27,081 bases of DNA from the IMG/VR virus record IMGVR_UViG_3300035670_001072, positions 1 through 27,081 of that record; one strand, given 5' to 3'. The notes below the pieces were generated by a model. It was not told the origin of the DNA, searched no databases, and was given only the letters and a program-made list of their open reading frames with translations. Position 1 is the first letter of the stretch; each line of letters begins with the position of its first letter. A program made the translations under genes and the position numbers. This stretch comes from a virus. Shown here in pieces: positions 1 to 7,766 of this stretch.

Positions 1-25
1 ATGAATTTGCACTAATATCTGGCAT
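1..25 (-). CDS. Start of next late-operon gene (partial)
   Basis: Only the first eight codons, MPDISANS, are in the window, and the gene continues past base 1. The ATG is preceded at 5 nt by AGGAGA, and that Shine-Dalgarno overlaps the TAG stop of the upstream nozzle-like gene, the same tight coupling seen elsewhere in this operon. The product cannot be named. In related phages the next gene is usually another tail or internal virion protein, but that is inference only. Confidence 0.55.
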
Positions 26-34
26 TAGTCTCTC

Positions 35-2140
35 CTAGATTCCACCGAAGATACTACCTGAGACACCCCAACCGAGGAGTGTTACTGGAGCTTCGGCATC
101 GTTTTGTGTAAAAGCAAACTGCATCATCTGTGCTTTGCGATGCATGTTATATCGAAATTCGTTTAACGCTGGCCCGGTCCAATACATTGTAGTTCCAAGC
201 GGATTACTCGGAGCCCAATTAAAAGCACCCCATGTGGATGCAACGCCGGGTACTACTTTGCTAACGGTACCAACTTCATCAGGGGCAAGGTCGTATAATG
301 CCCCAAATTGAAAATCATAAGTTTGTGCTCTACCTTCAGCGTATACTTTAGCAGTTTTATACAGCTTTTTAATCATAGGCTGACCAAACATATAAGGCCG
401 ACTTACAAGTCGCATATAAATCTTATTGGCTGCAGTAGTAGCACTCACCCCATTCCACACTGTTTTATAGTCAGTACCACTCTGATTCATCTTATAGTAT
501 TGACCTTCGGTTGTTGCAGACCCAAAGTAAATATCTAAACCCCCATCTGCGGTAGCTTCTGTTTGAAAAAAGCACCCAGCTTTAATCCCGGGCATATCTG
601 CATCTGGACCCGCTTCATAGGTTGTCCAACGAAATGCGGGGTACTGCTGATAGTCACCAACTAATACTACATCTGGCTCAGTTGAGTTGATGTCTTTATA
701 TAGAGTTAAATAAATTCGACGGTATTTGGTGTCATTAACGGCGCTAAGTTTAGACGCCTTGTCATTAGTAAAATCTGAATTTAAAATAAGAGACTGAATT
801 GTACTTGCGATAGGTCTAACATTTTGCCCATCGGTTGCATAAATGTTATCACGTCCTAAAAACACAAGCTCATCAAATACCTGACATTGGGCATTGTGTG
901 AAACGGCCCCTACCGTTTCGGAAATCTCTCGGTAAATGTAAACCACGTTATCTTCACTATTTCCAAGATCTGGAAGACCAACTTCTTCTAAGCGACCAAT
1001 AGAACGCTCTTTAAGAATAATTGGCACCCCTTTAATCTGCCCTGCCCCTACCATACCGTCAGCAGCACCAAACTTACCTTCGACAGAAAACTCATTTTGT
1101 ACAGGAAAGCTTTCTGCTAATGGGCCTTCTAAACCGATTTTAGAAAATCGACCACGGTTAATTCGCGAATGAAATAGTAGCAATCTATTTCTCGATACCG
1201 TAGGAAATCTTGCTTCTTGATAACCATCATACTCTTCTAATTGAGTATTATCCAAAGGCATTTGCTCAGCCTCAAGAGCATTATCTGGTACGTCTGATAC
1301 ATATGTCGTAACATTCCCAGCAATCTCTTTTTCTAAAAATAAAATATTGCCGTTTGTTACCGTTCTCCAAATGCGGGTATATATGGTAACGTGTTGCAAA
1401 TAAGGTAGACCATAATCAGGAAATGCTCGTAGTGCTAATGAAAGTTTTCGATTTGCGCTATCGGTTGACGTAGGTAACGAGACATTTGATGGACTGCTTT
1501 CGGCTAATAAACGATTATCAAAATTGGATCTAAAGATATAAGTATATGCGTATACGTATTGACCGACATTTAACGCATCACTTCCGGCGTATGCCACTGG
1601 CGTTGCAACTGGCGTATCCACTTCGTTACTTACATTTACAGGATACTTAATTCCTAGCGGTCGTGTGTATAAACCATTCTCTTCATAAACAAAGGGATCA
1701 TCGACCCCATTGGCAACATATAAGCTATTATTAATTTGTGCAAATGCAGGTCGTCTAGTTGGTGAAATATTTAATACCACATTTGATTCGTCTGTAAACG
1801 GTGCAAAGACACCACCAGAAATTTTACCAAGTCGTCCTACACCACCGCCGCCTGAAATATTATTTGTCGCGTATAGTAAAATCTCAACCGTTGGCGTTGC
1901 TTGAACGGTAGTTCTTTTACGATACTCAAGTCCCTGTCTAATAGAAAAACCACCAATTACGTTTGCATCACTAAATTGATTTAAATAACCATCGCGTTTC
2001 GTATACCCGCCTGTAACCCCAAGGTTAACATTAACTGCCGTGCGCACGTACCCGGGCGAGAGTAGATTAATTGGGGAAGACGTATCAAGACCCTTAGCGT
2101 CTTGGTATTCTAATTCTTCAGTGTAATTCCTAGTTGACAT
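35..2140 (-). CDS. Probable podoviral tail nozzle / tail hub protein
   Basis: A 701-residue protein, the last complete gene of the leftward structural operon. It starts in a TAATG overlap with the adaptor stop. The sequence is beta-rich, with no signal peptide or membrane segment and few cysteines. The N-terminus (SPINLLSPGYVRTAVNVNL, residues about 22-40) and phrases such as TDGQNVRPIAS resemble large beta-propeller tail proteins that follow the adaptor in podoviruses (nozzle, T7 gp12-like or P22 gp10-like role). In that role it would extend the adaptor ring to close the short tail. Its size, position directly after the adaptor and composition support this; no catalytic motif is visible. It could instead be another tail hub protein. 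Family assignment is by gene order plus general resemblance, so the exact function is moderate confidence. Confidence 0.6.
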   Translation of the reverse strand: MSTRNYTEELEYQDAKGLDTSSPINLLSPGYVRTAVNVNLGVTGGYTKRDGYLNQFSDANVIGGFSIRQGLEYRKRTTVQATPTVEILLYATNNISGGGGVGRLGKISGGVFAPFTDESNVVLNISPTRRPAFAQINNSLYVANGVDDPFVYEENGLYTRPLGIKYPVNVSNEVDTPVATPVAYAGSDALNVGQYVYAYTYIFRSNFDNRLLAESSPSNVSLPTSTDSANRKLSLALRAFPDYGLPYLQHVTIYTRIWRTVTNGNILFLEKEIAGNVTTYVSDVPDNALEAEQMPLDNTQLEEYDGYQEARFPTVSRNRLLLFHSRINRGRFSKIGLEGPLAESFPVQNEFSVEGKFGAADGMVGAGQIKGVPIILKERSIGRLEEVGLPDLGNSEDNVVYIYREISETVGAVSHNAQCQVFDELVFLGRDNIYATDGQNVRPIASTIQSLILNSDFTNDKASKLSAVNDTKYRRIYLTLYKDINSTEPDVVLVGDYQQYPAFRWTTYEAGPDADMPGIKAGCFFQTEATADGGLDIYFGSATTEGQYYKMNQSGTDYKTVWNGVSATTAANKIYMRLVSRPYMFGQPMIKKLYKTAKVYAEGRAQTYDFQFGALYDLAPDEVGTVSKVVPGVASTWGAFNWAPSNPLGTTMYWTGPALNEFRYNMHRKAQMMQFAFTQNDAEAPVTLLGWGVSGSIFGGI

Positions 2141-3186
2141 TATACAATATTCCAGCTAGTACCGTTTGATACTATCGTAATGGATTCATAATTGATTACC
2201 ATCACGTAGTTTGCGTTTGAGTCAATTAACTGCCCGCTACTTGGAACAATAGTAATATTGTTCGCTGCAGCGTTGCCCGTTTCATCTTTAATAATATATT
2301 TCTTTCCAGAACCGGCAACCGAGGCAAGGGGTAGGTTGATGGTTACAGCGCCGGTATTGGTATTGCAACCAAGATAATAATCCGTGGCTGTGACTTCTAC
2401 CGTGCCAGTTAAATCCATGCGGGCATTGAAAGTCGTGGTGCTGCTGCTAGTCCCGCCAGAGATTGGGAACGAAGTCGGATACTGAGAGACCTCATAAATT
2501 TCAAACATGCTCTTAATTCGTGGATCTTCAGATCCGCCGATATTCAGCATATCAGCTTGTATGTCTTGTCTAATTAACAGCATAGCTTCCTGCTTTTTGG
2601 AAGCAGCGCGGTCATCGTTTTCTCGATCTAATGCCTGTGCCTTAACGTACTCCATAAACGCTTCTTGGTAGCGAAGGGGTATTTCAGGACTTGTCGAGTC
2701 AAATTCAACATCATTGTTAATAGGGGCTTTTAAAACCGGGGTAATCTTGCCGTCAATTTTTAACGTAGCGATCTTGGTCTTAGGTGGCCAAATCTCAATT
2801 TTGTTGTCGCCTGCAATTGCCCAGTACAGAGGCGGCTCATTTGCATCCCCATCATTAGCATCACTGTCTAATCTGCGTATTGCATTTAAATCTGTTTTTC
2901 TTAAGTAAATATTGTCGGTTTCAGAGCGAATACTTTCAATGTCGGTTGCTGCCATAAAATACCCAATAGTTGCAGCAGATAGATCGTACTGTTTGGTATT
3001 AAGAGCAGTAATCAAAGTCAAGTTGGTCTTTTTAAGAAATGACCAGTCATGCATTTTGTAGTATCGCATTTCGGCCATAACAATCAATTGTCGGACATAA
3101 TTTTTAAATTCTGTAGAATCATTGCCAACGTATGCAACGACATGATCTACAATTTGTCCGTATGTAAATCCACTATAATTAGGCAT
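2140..3186 (-). CDS. Head-tail adaptor (SU10/gp6-like) with extra C-terminal beta domain
   Basis: A 348-residue protein. The helical N-terminal part (about 1-225) has the look of gp6/SU10-type adaptors. It opens with a QIVDHVVAYVGND helix, then EMRYYKMHDWSFLKK, a beta section with YWAIAGDNKIEIWPP, and a final helix pair (RYQEAFMEYVKAQALDREND). Such proteins form a 12-mer under the portal and receive the nozzle. A Ser/Thr linker (about 243-255) then leads to an added domain at about 262-348 (KKYIIKDETGNAAANNITI, ending in TSWNIV). The same domain ends the 1102-residue fibre encoded at 12606-15914. It overlaps the upstream gene by 8 nt and the nozzle-like gene by 1 nt. The adaptor role is well supported by fold-like features and position; the function of the C-terminal domain is unknown. 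Confidence 0.75.
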   Translation of the reverse strand: MPNYSGFTYGQIVDHVVAYVGNDSTEFKNYVRQLIVMAEMRYYKMHDWSFLKKTNLTLITALNTKQYDLSAATIGYFMAATDIESIRSETDNIYLRKTDLNAIRRLDSDANDGDANEPPLYWAIAGDNKIEIWPPKTKIATLKIDGKITPVLKAPINNDVEFDSTSPEIPLRYQEAFMEYVKAQALDRENDDRAASKKQEAMLLIRQDIQADMLNIGGSEDPRIKSMFEIYEVSQYPTSFPISGGTSSSTTTFNARMDLTGTVEVTATDYYLGCNTNTGAVTINLPLASVAGSGKKYIIKDETGNAAANNITIVPSSGQLIDSNANYVMVINYESITIVSNGTSWNIV

Positions 3187-3637
3187 CCGCTAACCTCTTT
3201 GCAATTTCAATTTTACCGAAGAACCCTGCACGGTCGTAGTCGGATTCTCCAAGCCCTTTGCAATTAAAAACTTTGCGAACCTTGTCAAGCGTTGCTATCT
3301 TTTTTTCTACGAGTAGCAGTGCAATTGAGCGCCAACCCATAACAGATAACTTTGTATAGTTCATATTAAATATATCATATTCTGGGATAAAGTCAAGACA
3401 AATCGCAGTTACAAACGTATCAAATTCACCCCGTTCTAAAGCGTCTAAATATTTGGCATGTCCAGCGTGTATAATGTTTCTGTCTGATTTTTGAACATTT
3501 ACCTGTGCGCGCTTGGGGTTTTTAAAGTATAACCCACCGAACTTATACCCGTTTTCGCGAGTATCTGGTCTATCGGTTTTAACAAATAGTCGGGTATCTA
3601 GTCGTCGTAGCTTACTTTGAAAATCTGTTAATAACAT
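3179..3637 (-). CDS. Unknown late-operon protein between capsid and adaptor
   Basis: A 152-residue soluble protein I do not recognise. Visible features are a basic N-terminal half (SKLRRLDTRLFVKTD, then a YKFGGLYFKNPKRAQV stretch), an acidic segment with EFDTFVTAICLDFIPEYDIF, and a C-terminal GLGESDYDRAGFFGKIEIAK. It lies between major capsid protein and adaptor, where head-completion or scaffold-release proteins often sit, so a virion-assembly role is possible. The reading frame is open 11 codons further upstream to a TTG at 3670. I chose the ATG at 3637 because neither start has a clear Shine-Dalgarno site and ATG is the usual choice. Translation may rely on coupling. A strong hairpin separates it from the capsid gene, so it is probably expressed at a lower level than capsid. 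Confidence 0.6.
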   Translation of the reverse strand: MLLTDFQSKLRRLDTRLFVKTDRPDTRENGYKFGGLYFKNPKRAQVNVQKSDRNIIHAGHAKYLDALERGEFDTFVTAICLDFIPEYDIFNMNYTKLSVMGWRSIALLLVEKKIATLDKVRKVFNCKGLGESDYDRAGFFGKIEIAKRLADA

Positions 3638-3679
3638 AGTCGGTTGATTTAATGGTATTAGTGTAAACAATTTAAAGTC

Positions 3680-3703
3680 GGGGGTAGGCCGAAACCCACC
3701 CCC
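3680..3703 (-). terminator. Hairpin after the major capsid gene
   Basis: Read on the minus strand, GGGGGTGGG (with one G-U pair) matches CCTACCCCC, giving a 9-bp stem with a 6-base loop just 8 nt past the capsid stop. The following bases are only mildly U-rich, so this is more likely a partial terminator or an mRNA 3'-end stabiliser than a full stop. Such hairpins after capsid genes are common ways to give capsid more transcript than downstream genes. Confidence 0.5.
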
Positions 3704-3711
3704 TTCCCTAA

Positions 3712-4704
3712 TTAGAGCAACGAAGTAGCCCTGATTCGGATAACTCGCTTGGAGTTAGCATCTAAGTACTTCACAGCAAAGCCGTGAATCTTATAACCAA
3801 CTGTAGCAAATTGATCCAGAGGATCAGCAGTACCTGCGGAACCCTGTCTCTTGACAAACATCTTCATTGCATCGCCGTTAAGCTCTACAACTCCGAATGC
3901 TTCTTCGCCGATGACGAAAGATGAGCAAACATCTTTTCCAGCATCGCCTTGTCCTACTTCCGTAGGCATTTTGTCAGAAACGAGGAATCGCATTCCGTAC
4001 ATTCTTCCGATTTCTCCGTTAAGAAGAGGCTTGTTATCCACATTTTTGTGAATATCTAACCAGCTTCCACCAGTACTATCTGTCAACAGATCATACTCGG
4101 ATCGTGGGTGAAGAACGCAGACATAATCACCAGACTCATGTGGTCCAATGAAAGCAGCTTTTTGGCTGATCATTGCTTCCACTAACTCTTTGTGACTTAG
4201 TACAGCAGCTGGGGGAGTTAATCCACCAACTTGCTGCACTGCAGCGCTCATTCGAAGTTCTTGTACAATAAGCTCTTCGATTGTTTTAGATGCTGCGATA
4301 CCAAAGCGCTCTGATAAATTTTCCAACACAGGATCGATTGCTACGTCTGATAACATATCAGCAACGCGAGCAAACTGTCCGTATTGTTTAATATCAGCAG
4401 TTACGCTTGAGGTTTGGAACGCAGTTGCATCTGGGATTTGGCCTTCTGATAATTCGCTACCATAGCTAGTAATAGATGCAGAAGCTGCATTGATTACGTT
4501 ACCAGTTCCAATTGATGCATATCTTAGCCATTTAACCTGTTTACCATTTCCTTTTGGAAGTCTTTGTTTCTTTCCAAGAGGCATAAGGACTAGACGAGGT
4601 TCCAATGTGCTAAGGAGTTTTTTCTCATAATACAGGTGCAGATAATTTGCGTTATCTGATACCTGTGTCGATACCGTTGAGGTATTCGGGTATGAAATAG
4701 GCAT
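3712..4704 (-). CDS. Major capsid protein, N4-gp56 type
   Basis: A 330-residue protein with the hallmarks of the N4-gp56 major capsid family. It has an N-terminal YEKKLLSTLEPRLVLMPLG segment, the basic KKQRLPKGNGKQVKWLRYAS stretch, a SSVTADIKQYGQFARVADML segment, ECs such as VCVLHPRSEYDLL, and a late GMRFLVSDKMP strand. Members adopt the HK97 fold and build the icosahedral shell. No protease lies nearby, so maturation by cleavage is not indicated. The start follows AGGAG at 6 nt, and this Shine-Dalgarno overlaps the scaffold TAG stop, which couples scaffold and capsid translation. A hairpin follows the gene. Confidence is high from sequence and from the scaffold-capsid order. Confidence 0.88.
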   Translation of the reverse strand: MPISYPNTSTVSTQVSDNANYLHLYYEKKLLSTLEPRLVLMPLGKKQRLPKGNGKQVKWLRYASIGTGNVINAASASITSYGSELSEGQIPDATAFQTSSVTADIKQYGQFARVADMLSDVAIDPVLENLSERFGIAASKTIEELIVQELRMSAAVQQVGGLTPPAAVLSHKELVEAMISQKAAFIGPHESGDYVCVLHPRSEYDLLTDSTGGSWLDIHKNVDNKPLLNGEIGRMYGMRFLVSDKMPTEVGQGDAGKDVCSSFVIGEEAFGVVELNGDAMKMFVKRQGSAGTADPLDQFATVGYKIHGFAVKYLDANSKRVIRIRATSLL

Positions 4705-4713
4705 TTGTTACTC

Positions 4714-5529
4714 CTAATCGTCAGCTCGGCCTAAAGCTTTCCTCATTTCGTCTAAAGATAGACTTTGAAATGGGACTGCTCTATCGCCTTTCGATACAGC
4801 AGATTCAGACTGAGCCCGTTGTTTTTCAGATCGCACAGAAAGACCATCCTTCTGTACGCGCTCAACGGCCTGCTTTGCGTAGTAATCTACGTCTGCTCCA
4901 CGAGACATCAAGTCTAAAGCTCTTAACACTTTAGCAGAGTTAAGATACTCTGGCTTTACAATGTCTTGCAATTCAGAAGCAAGCTGTTGCATAAGTGGTT
5001 CTCGACGGGAGTAGTCTGGATTTTCCTTTTTCTGTTTCCAGTAATATTCAGAGCCTTCGGCTTGAATTTGCTGAATTGTTTGTTGCTTAAGTTTGGTATT
5101 CACCGATTGATTTAAGCCTTTAAGCGCTTGCTTAATAGCTTCTTTCGGATCTTCCTCAAACTTTCGCTCAAAGACAGAAAGTGGGTCCACTTCTTCTTCC
5201 ATCTCAACTACTTTTGGAGGTCGCTGTGTTGGCATCTGCGATTGAGCAATTCGTTCTCGCTCAAGCGATCGATACTGTTCCTCTAACGACTCCCTCTCTT
5301 TTCGAGTAGAACCCAATTCAGAAGCGAGCCTTCCGCGTTCTTTTTCAAGCTCACGGTAAGCATGGATAATCTCCAAAGGAGACTTTCCAACGAACTTCTC
5401 TGGAATTGCGTTTGCCTCTACCACCGCTTCAGGTTGACCTTGAGTAGAGATCTCAGGGGCCTGTGGCTGTTCTACAGCCTGACTTTCTTGCGAGGTCGCT
5501 TGTGGCTGCGCGATTTTCTCGTCTATCAT
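4714..5529 (-). CDS. Capsid scaffold / assembly protein
   Basis: A 271-residue, highly charged, Gln- and Glu-rich protein with no tryptophan-rich core, immediately before the capsid gene. Residues 42-62 carry the motif IPEKFVGKSPLEIIHAYREL, typical of podoviral scaffold proteins (PEKF-x-GKS followed by a helix). A coiled coil of about 40 residues follows (53-95), then a disordered proline/acidic linker and a long helix region (about 120-215), and the C-terminus is short and acidic. Scaffolds of this kind guide coat-protein assembly and leave the procapsid. The start is clear, with AGGAGG upstream at 5-6 nt, the strongest Shine-Dalgarno in the operon, which suits a product needed in large amounts. 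Its lack of a protease domain argues against a scaffold-protease fusion. Confidence 0.78.
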   Translation of the reverse strand: MIDEKIAQPQATSQESQAVEQPQAPEISTQGQPEAVVEANAIPEKFVGKSPLEIIHAYRELEKERGRLASELGSTRKERESLEEQYRSLERERIAQSQMPTQRPPKVVEMEEEVDPLSVFERKFEEDPKEAIKQALKGLNQSVNTKLKQQTIQQIQAEGSEYYWKQKKENPDYSRREPLMQQLASELQDIVKPEYLNSAKVLRALDLMSRGADVDYYAKQAVERVQKDGLSVRSEKQRAQSESAVSKGDRAVPFQSLSLDEMRKALGRADD

Positions 5530-5551
5530 GTTATCCTCCTACAGTTTAGCC

Positions 5552-5887
5552 CTATTCAGGGGACTGGTTTTTTTGTTCTTCCAAAGCTCTGCCTTCGGCG
5601 ATCTTATAATCGACAAAGGTCAGAACATTTTGGTAAGCTTTTACGGCTTCTTGGAGGCGCCGAAACTTTTCAAGATCTTGCTCATAAGCAAGTTTCTCTT
5701 TTAAATCAATGCAAGTACTCTTTAATAAATTCTCAAGTATTGCCCAACCCGGAGCCACTTTTAACGACTTTAGCAGTAAACCTTCTTCGATAATTCGATT
5801 TACTTCTTCGTTTTCGTATTCATCCTTACCAGACAATTCTCCAGTAAGTGGGTCCCAGACTTTTATTTGTTCGTTTTCGTAGAGCAT
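5552..5887 (-). CDS. Small helical late protein between portal and scaffold
   Basis: A 111-residue acidic protein that I cannot assign. It begins with an extended segment containing WDPLTGELSG and then appears almost wholly alpha-helical, with likely coiled coils at about 25-55 and 62-105. It lies between portal and scaffold and starts only 1 nt after the portal stop, with an AGGA site partly inside the portal end. Its position fits a head-assembly or portal-associated helper, but no motif proves this. No signal peptide or membrane segment is present. Confidence 0.6.
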   Translation of the reverse strand: MLYENEQIKVWDPLTGELSGKDEYENEEVNRIIEEGLLLKSLKVAPGWAILENLLKSTCIDLKEKLAYEQDLEKFRRLQEAVKAYQNVLTFVDYKIAEGRALEEQKNQSPE

Positions 5888-5888
5888 A

Positions 5889-7763
5889 TTATCCTAATCC
5901 TAAGCCTGCAAGAGCATCAAGGGTTGGTTGCACACCTAAATCAGGTTGCCCTGCGTTTGGTTGCGGTGCTGCCATACCTTGCTGCTGATTGACGGCTTGC
6001 TGTGCTGCCAATTGTTGCATTTGCATTTGTTGTCGTTCTTCAGGACTATTAACAAATCGCTTGATTTGGCGACCTAGTAAAGGTCTCAATAATGCCTCTA
6101 GGATTACTTCACTTTTAATCGTGCCGGGCTGACTGCTTTCAACGGCCTGTAAAATCTGAGACACGGTTTGGATTTTTTGAAACTGCCCCTCTGGGCCCCC
6201 GGATTCCAATGTCGTCTCAACAAGGAAATCGAAGGCCCTGAAAAATGCGTCTGGCGGTAACTCAACAAATGGATTTGGTGTATTAGGATCTAGTACACGA
6301 ACCCACTGGTTATTAGTTACAAACTGTCTATTAGTAAGCAGCATTAATTTAGCTACTTGTTTAAAATACATTTCTGCTAGCATTCTAGCTTTTAAGCTAA
6401 TTCGTGAACTAGCAAAGCTTTGGATAAAGTTAACGCCGGTTGCGGAGCGACCAAACTGCTTACCGAGGTTACTTGCTACAGGTGCTGCATTTACCATCGC
6501 GGTAGCGTTTTGGATGTCGTTCTGGATGAACGCCATTTCCTCGCGCGAACCAATTGACGGGTCCATGGGTGGTAAAGGCTTAATCGCATTGATATCATTA
6601 GTCCAGATAACCCCATTCGGTCGTGAGAACAAACTCTTAGTATTGATACCTGCCGCACGATCAGCGATCCACATGGGATTAACAGACAAGTTAATATTGT
6701 CAAGCCGTGCGTTGCGAAGGGTGTTAGCTTCTTTAATGAGCGACCTAACGGCCATAAGTTCAGGGATTCCATAAAACTCCGATTCGCGCATGTAATTTGG
6801 ACATGCGACAAAAGGCTTAAACTTATAGTCGTAGAAATTTTGCTCACAACGAAGTACGACGTCACCGTTTGCAATAACGATTATATACTCTTCAAAGTTA
6901 CCATCTTGATTAAGGTCAAATAAGCCCCAGTATTCCCATACTTCAATAGCCCCTTCATCTTTACGTTGGTAATCGTTATCGTTAAGACGCTCAAACTCAT
7001 CTTTGTATGAGTCGGAGTAGTAAGGGGTAGACCATGCGTCAAACCCTTTAACCGAGACGCTCATTTCTAGCTCATCGAGGTTTTTATAAAGGGGGTTGTT
7101 TTGCAGGCTAACCAAAGTCTTGTATGTACGATGTACGCACCCGCGCATGCTGGCCACGTCGCCGGGACGTTTGATTGACCAGTCTGGAAAAAAGTCGTAA
7201 ATAGGAATTAGCTCTAGGTCTGGCCCGTCAAATAACACTTCTACTTTAGGCATTTTTACCGACGTCTCAACACCTGACTGCGGGTCAACTTGAGTCATTC
7301 GTCGAACAGTTTCTAGTTCTTTATAGCGATAAGGGACCTTTGCAAAGGCTGTCCCATCAAGAAGCATTGCTTTGATAAAAGCAGCTGTCTTAGACTGAAA
7401 TCCCATTTCTTCAAACTGGTGAATATGGAAATCAGTCATAGCATCTTCGAAAACCGCGTCTTCTGCCCCCTGCCCCTTAAACTGTATAACGCTACCGCCT
7501 CTAAAAAAGATATCGACTAACTGCGGAGTCTGGGTTTCAATAATAGTAAAACCAAACGGCAATTTCAAATTAGCGCGTTGCACAAGTGAGCGTGTTGATG
7601 GAGACCAGTTTTCATACATTTCACGCGACTGGCGTGCGAGTTCCAAATGCGGATCGCGATAATCATCGCTATTTTTCATAAACGCTCGAACAACACGAAT
7701 AGCGTGCAATTCTTTTGTTCGTTCCTGCGGCTCGTTTATATCTCTATCAAAAGGATTTTGCAT
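5889..7763 (-). CDS. Portal protein
   Basis: A 624-residue protein directly after TerL, the usual portal position. Sequence features match large podoviral portals. They include an N-terminal helical domain, the LPFGFTIIETQTPQLVDIFF segment at about 87-106, a wing or stem region with IEVWEYWG and EYIIVIANGDVVLR, then FKPFVACPNYMRESEFYGIPE and the helical RSLIKEANTLRNARLDN stretch (about 330-350). The last 50 residues are Gln-rich (QQMQMQQLAAQQAVNQQQG), a low-complexity tail common in portals and often inside the head. Twelve copies would form the ring at the unique vertex and contact terminase and adaptor. The start has AGGG at 6 nt, and the gene lies 3 nt from the TerL stop. Assignment is strong on gene order and sequence. 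Confidence 0.82.
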   Translation of the reverse strand: MQNPFDRDINEPQERTKELHAIRVVRAFMKNSDDYRDPHLELARQSREMYENWSPSTRSLVQRANLKLPFGFTIIETQTPQLVDIFFRGGSVIQFKGQGAEDAVFEDAMTDFHIHQFEEMGFQSKTAAFIKAMLLDGTAFAKVPYRYKELETVRRMTQVDPQSGVETSVKMPKVEVLFDGPDLELIPIYDFFPDWSIKRPGDVASMRGCVHRTYKTLVSLQNNPLYKNLDELEMSVSVKGFDAWSTPYYSDSYKDEFERLNDNDYQRKDEGAIEVWEYWGLFDLNQDGNFEEYIIVIANGDVVLRCEQNFYDYKFKPFVACPNYMRESEFYGIPELMAVRSLIKEANTLRNARLDNINLSVNPMWIADRAAGINTKSLFSRPNGVIWTNDINAIKPLPPMDPSIGSREEMAFIQNDIQNATAMVNAAPVASNLGKQFGRSATGVNFIQSFASSRISLKARMLAEMYFKQVAKLMLLTNRQFVTNNQWVRVLDPNTPNPFVELPPDAFFRAFDFLVETTLESGGPEGQFQKIQTVSQILQAVESSQPGTIKSEVILEALLRPLLGRQIKRFVNSPEERQQMQMQQLAAQQAVNQQQGMAAPQPNAGQPDLGVQPTLDALAGLGLG

Positions 7764-7766
7764 GTG

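Noticed and set aside
5362-5793. 143-codon plus-strand ORF across the scaffold gene and the small gene before it
   Set aside because: It is antisense to two well-supported genes with strong ribosome sites, has no Shine-Dalgarno of its own, and its composition (Leu/Arg-rich) is that of a shadow frame.
6491-6874. 127-codon minus-strand ORF within the portal gene
   Set aside because: Same strand but another frame inside a conserved portal region; no motif and no well-placed ribosome site.
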